NCBI GenBank assembly: GCA_947165805.1
Contig: CAMVBT010000036.1
Coordinates: 1-12,720 of the forward strand
Direction of reading: 5' to 3'
Length of the DNA stretch: 12,720 bases
Source of the DNA: an uncultured Clostridia bacterium
GTDB lineage: Bacteria; Bacillota; Clostridia; Oscillospirales; Ruminococcaceae
A program made the translations under genes and the position numbers. The notes beneath the pieces are model-generated. The model ran no database searches. It worked only from the letters and a program-made list of their open reading frames with translations, and was not told the origin of the DNA. Below are positions 12,504 to 12,720 of the stretch, piece by piece (within the stretch, counting starts at the first letter, position 1; each line of letters opens with the position of its first letter).

Positions 12504-12720
12504 CACGATAGATTTCACAATTGAATAACAGTATATCGGATACATTCCTTTCTGTGCCAGCATTGGCAAGCAAGGCGGAACCCGTAGAGAAGAGAGAAAA
12601 GTGTGTTCCGGACGGCAGTCGGCTACTGCCGTGTGCGACAACAGCAGAGAGGTACAATGATACTTCTGTCCAGTCACAGTCTCAAGCAATGAGGGCAGCC
12701 ACATGAGAACCATGCGGGGG
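12504..12720 (+). ncRNA. Unidentified structured leader RNA, continues past the window
   Basis: The transcript from the 12469 promoter is rich in local hairpins: TGCCA/TGGCA (12555-12559 with 12564-12568), CGGAAC/GTTCCG (12576-12581 with 12605-12610, purine-rich loop), ACGGCAGT/ACTGCCGT (12612-12619 with 12625-12632, perfect, 5-nt loop), and AGAGGTA/TACTTCT (about 12647-12667, one G-U pair). A weak 11-codon ORF, MILLSSHSLKQ, begins at 12657 behind AGAGAGG, and its stop leads into overlapping short frames at 12689 and 12703. I do not match it to a riboswitch class I know: SAM, c-di-GMP, guanidine, THF and T-box hallmarks are absent. It may be a cis-regulatory leader, a small RNA, or part of an intron. 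Confidence 0.4.
12633..12720 (+). mobile_element. Possible 5' end of a group II intron (very tentative)
   Basis: GTGCGAC at 12633 fits the GUGYG start of bacterial group II introns and lies directly after the perfect ACGGCAGT/ACTGCCGT hairpin; class C introns favour sites next to hairpins. The following 88 nt fold locally and look non-coding. A seven-base match is weak, no domain V or reverse transcriptase is within the window, and an alternative GTGCC start exists at 12554. Treat as a lead only. Confidence 0.2.

Noticed and set aside
12409..12657. 82-residue minus-strand frame opposite the leader RNA
   Set aside because: It runs through the strong plus-strand promoter and hairpins, with no ribosome binding site and no recognisable domain.
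12521..12706. 61-residue plus-strand frame starting with TTG
   Set aside because: It has no ribosome binding site, crosses three hairpins, and its composition is not protein-like. An RNA role for the region explains it better, though conservation of the frame has not been tested.
1..12720. CRISPR array, tRNA, rRNA, integrase or transposase
   Set aside because: No regularly spaced repeats, no cloverleaf-like or rRNA sequence, and no recombinase motif in any translated frame.

Overview
The window looks like chromosome of a low-to-mid G+C gut Clostridia member, most likely a Ruminococcus-type Oscillospiraceae. The pointers are a GH26 beta-mannanase, a threonine-rich linker protein of the style common in ruminococci, strong AGGAGG ribosome binding sites, tight ATGA gene overlaps and many small Firmicutes-type families. 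The genus is inference; no rRNA or marker gene is present.

Region 1 (1-4627) is a sugar-utilisation neighbourhood. The 3' end of a GH26 glycoside hydrolase faces a convergent AraC-type regulator with a cupin sensor domain. The regulator is divergent from a three-gene overlapping operon: a TIM-barrel sugar isomerase/epimerase, a Gfo/Idh/MocA sugar dehydrogenase and a DMT-type membrane transporter. The 127-bp divergent intergenic region carries opposed promoters and two TTGCAAT copies exactly 22 bp apart, a plausible AraC operator. A hairpin terminator closes the operon.

Region 2 (4628-11314) is one long co-directional redox operon behind a near-consensus extended -10 promoter. In order it holds a possible 19-codon leader ORF, a TetR regulator, an unrecognised 82-residue protein, a small flavodoxin, a radical SAM enzyme with extra C-terminal cysteines, an AT-rich aldo/keto reductase, a DUF3737 beta-helix protein, an FtsX/MacB-type ABC permease with its ATPase, and a NADPH-dependent FMN reductase-like protein. 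Seven of the junctions overlap or lie within 27 nt. Regulator, electron carriers, reductases and an export-type ABC pair together suggest a stress- or compound-responsive detoxification unit, but no substrate can be read from the sequence.

Region 3 (11315-12720) is accessory-looking. It has a Thr-rich, probably lipid-anchored protein whose ribosome binding site lies in a long hairpin, a terminator that contains its stop codon, a DUF6809-like small protein, and a perfect 13-bp terminator. After these comes a near-consensus promoter (TTGACA-17-TAGAAT with TGn) that drives a hairpin-rich, apparently non-coding leader running off the window end. That leader may be an unidentified structured RNA or the 5' end of a group II intron. 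It is the least explained part of the window.
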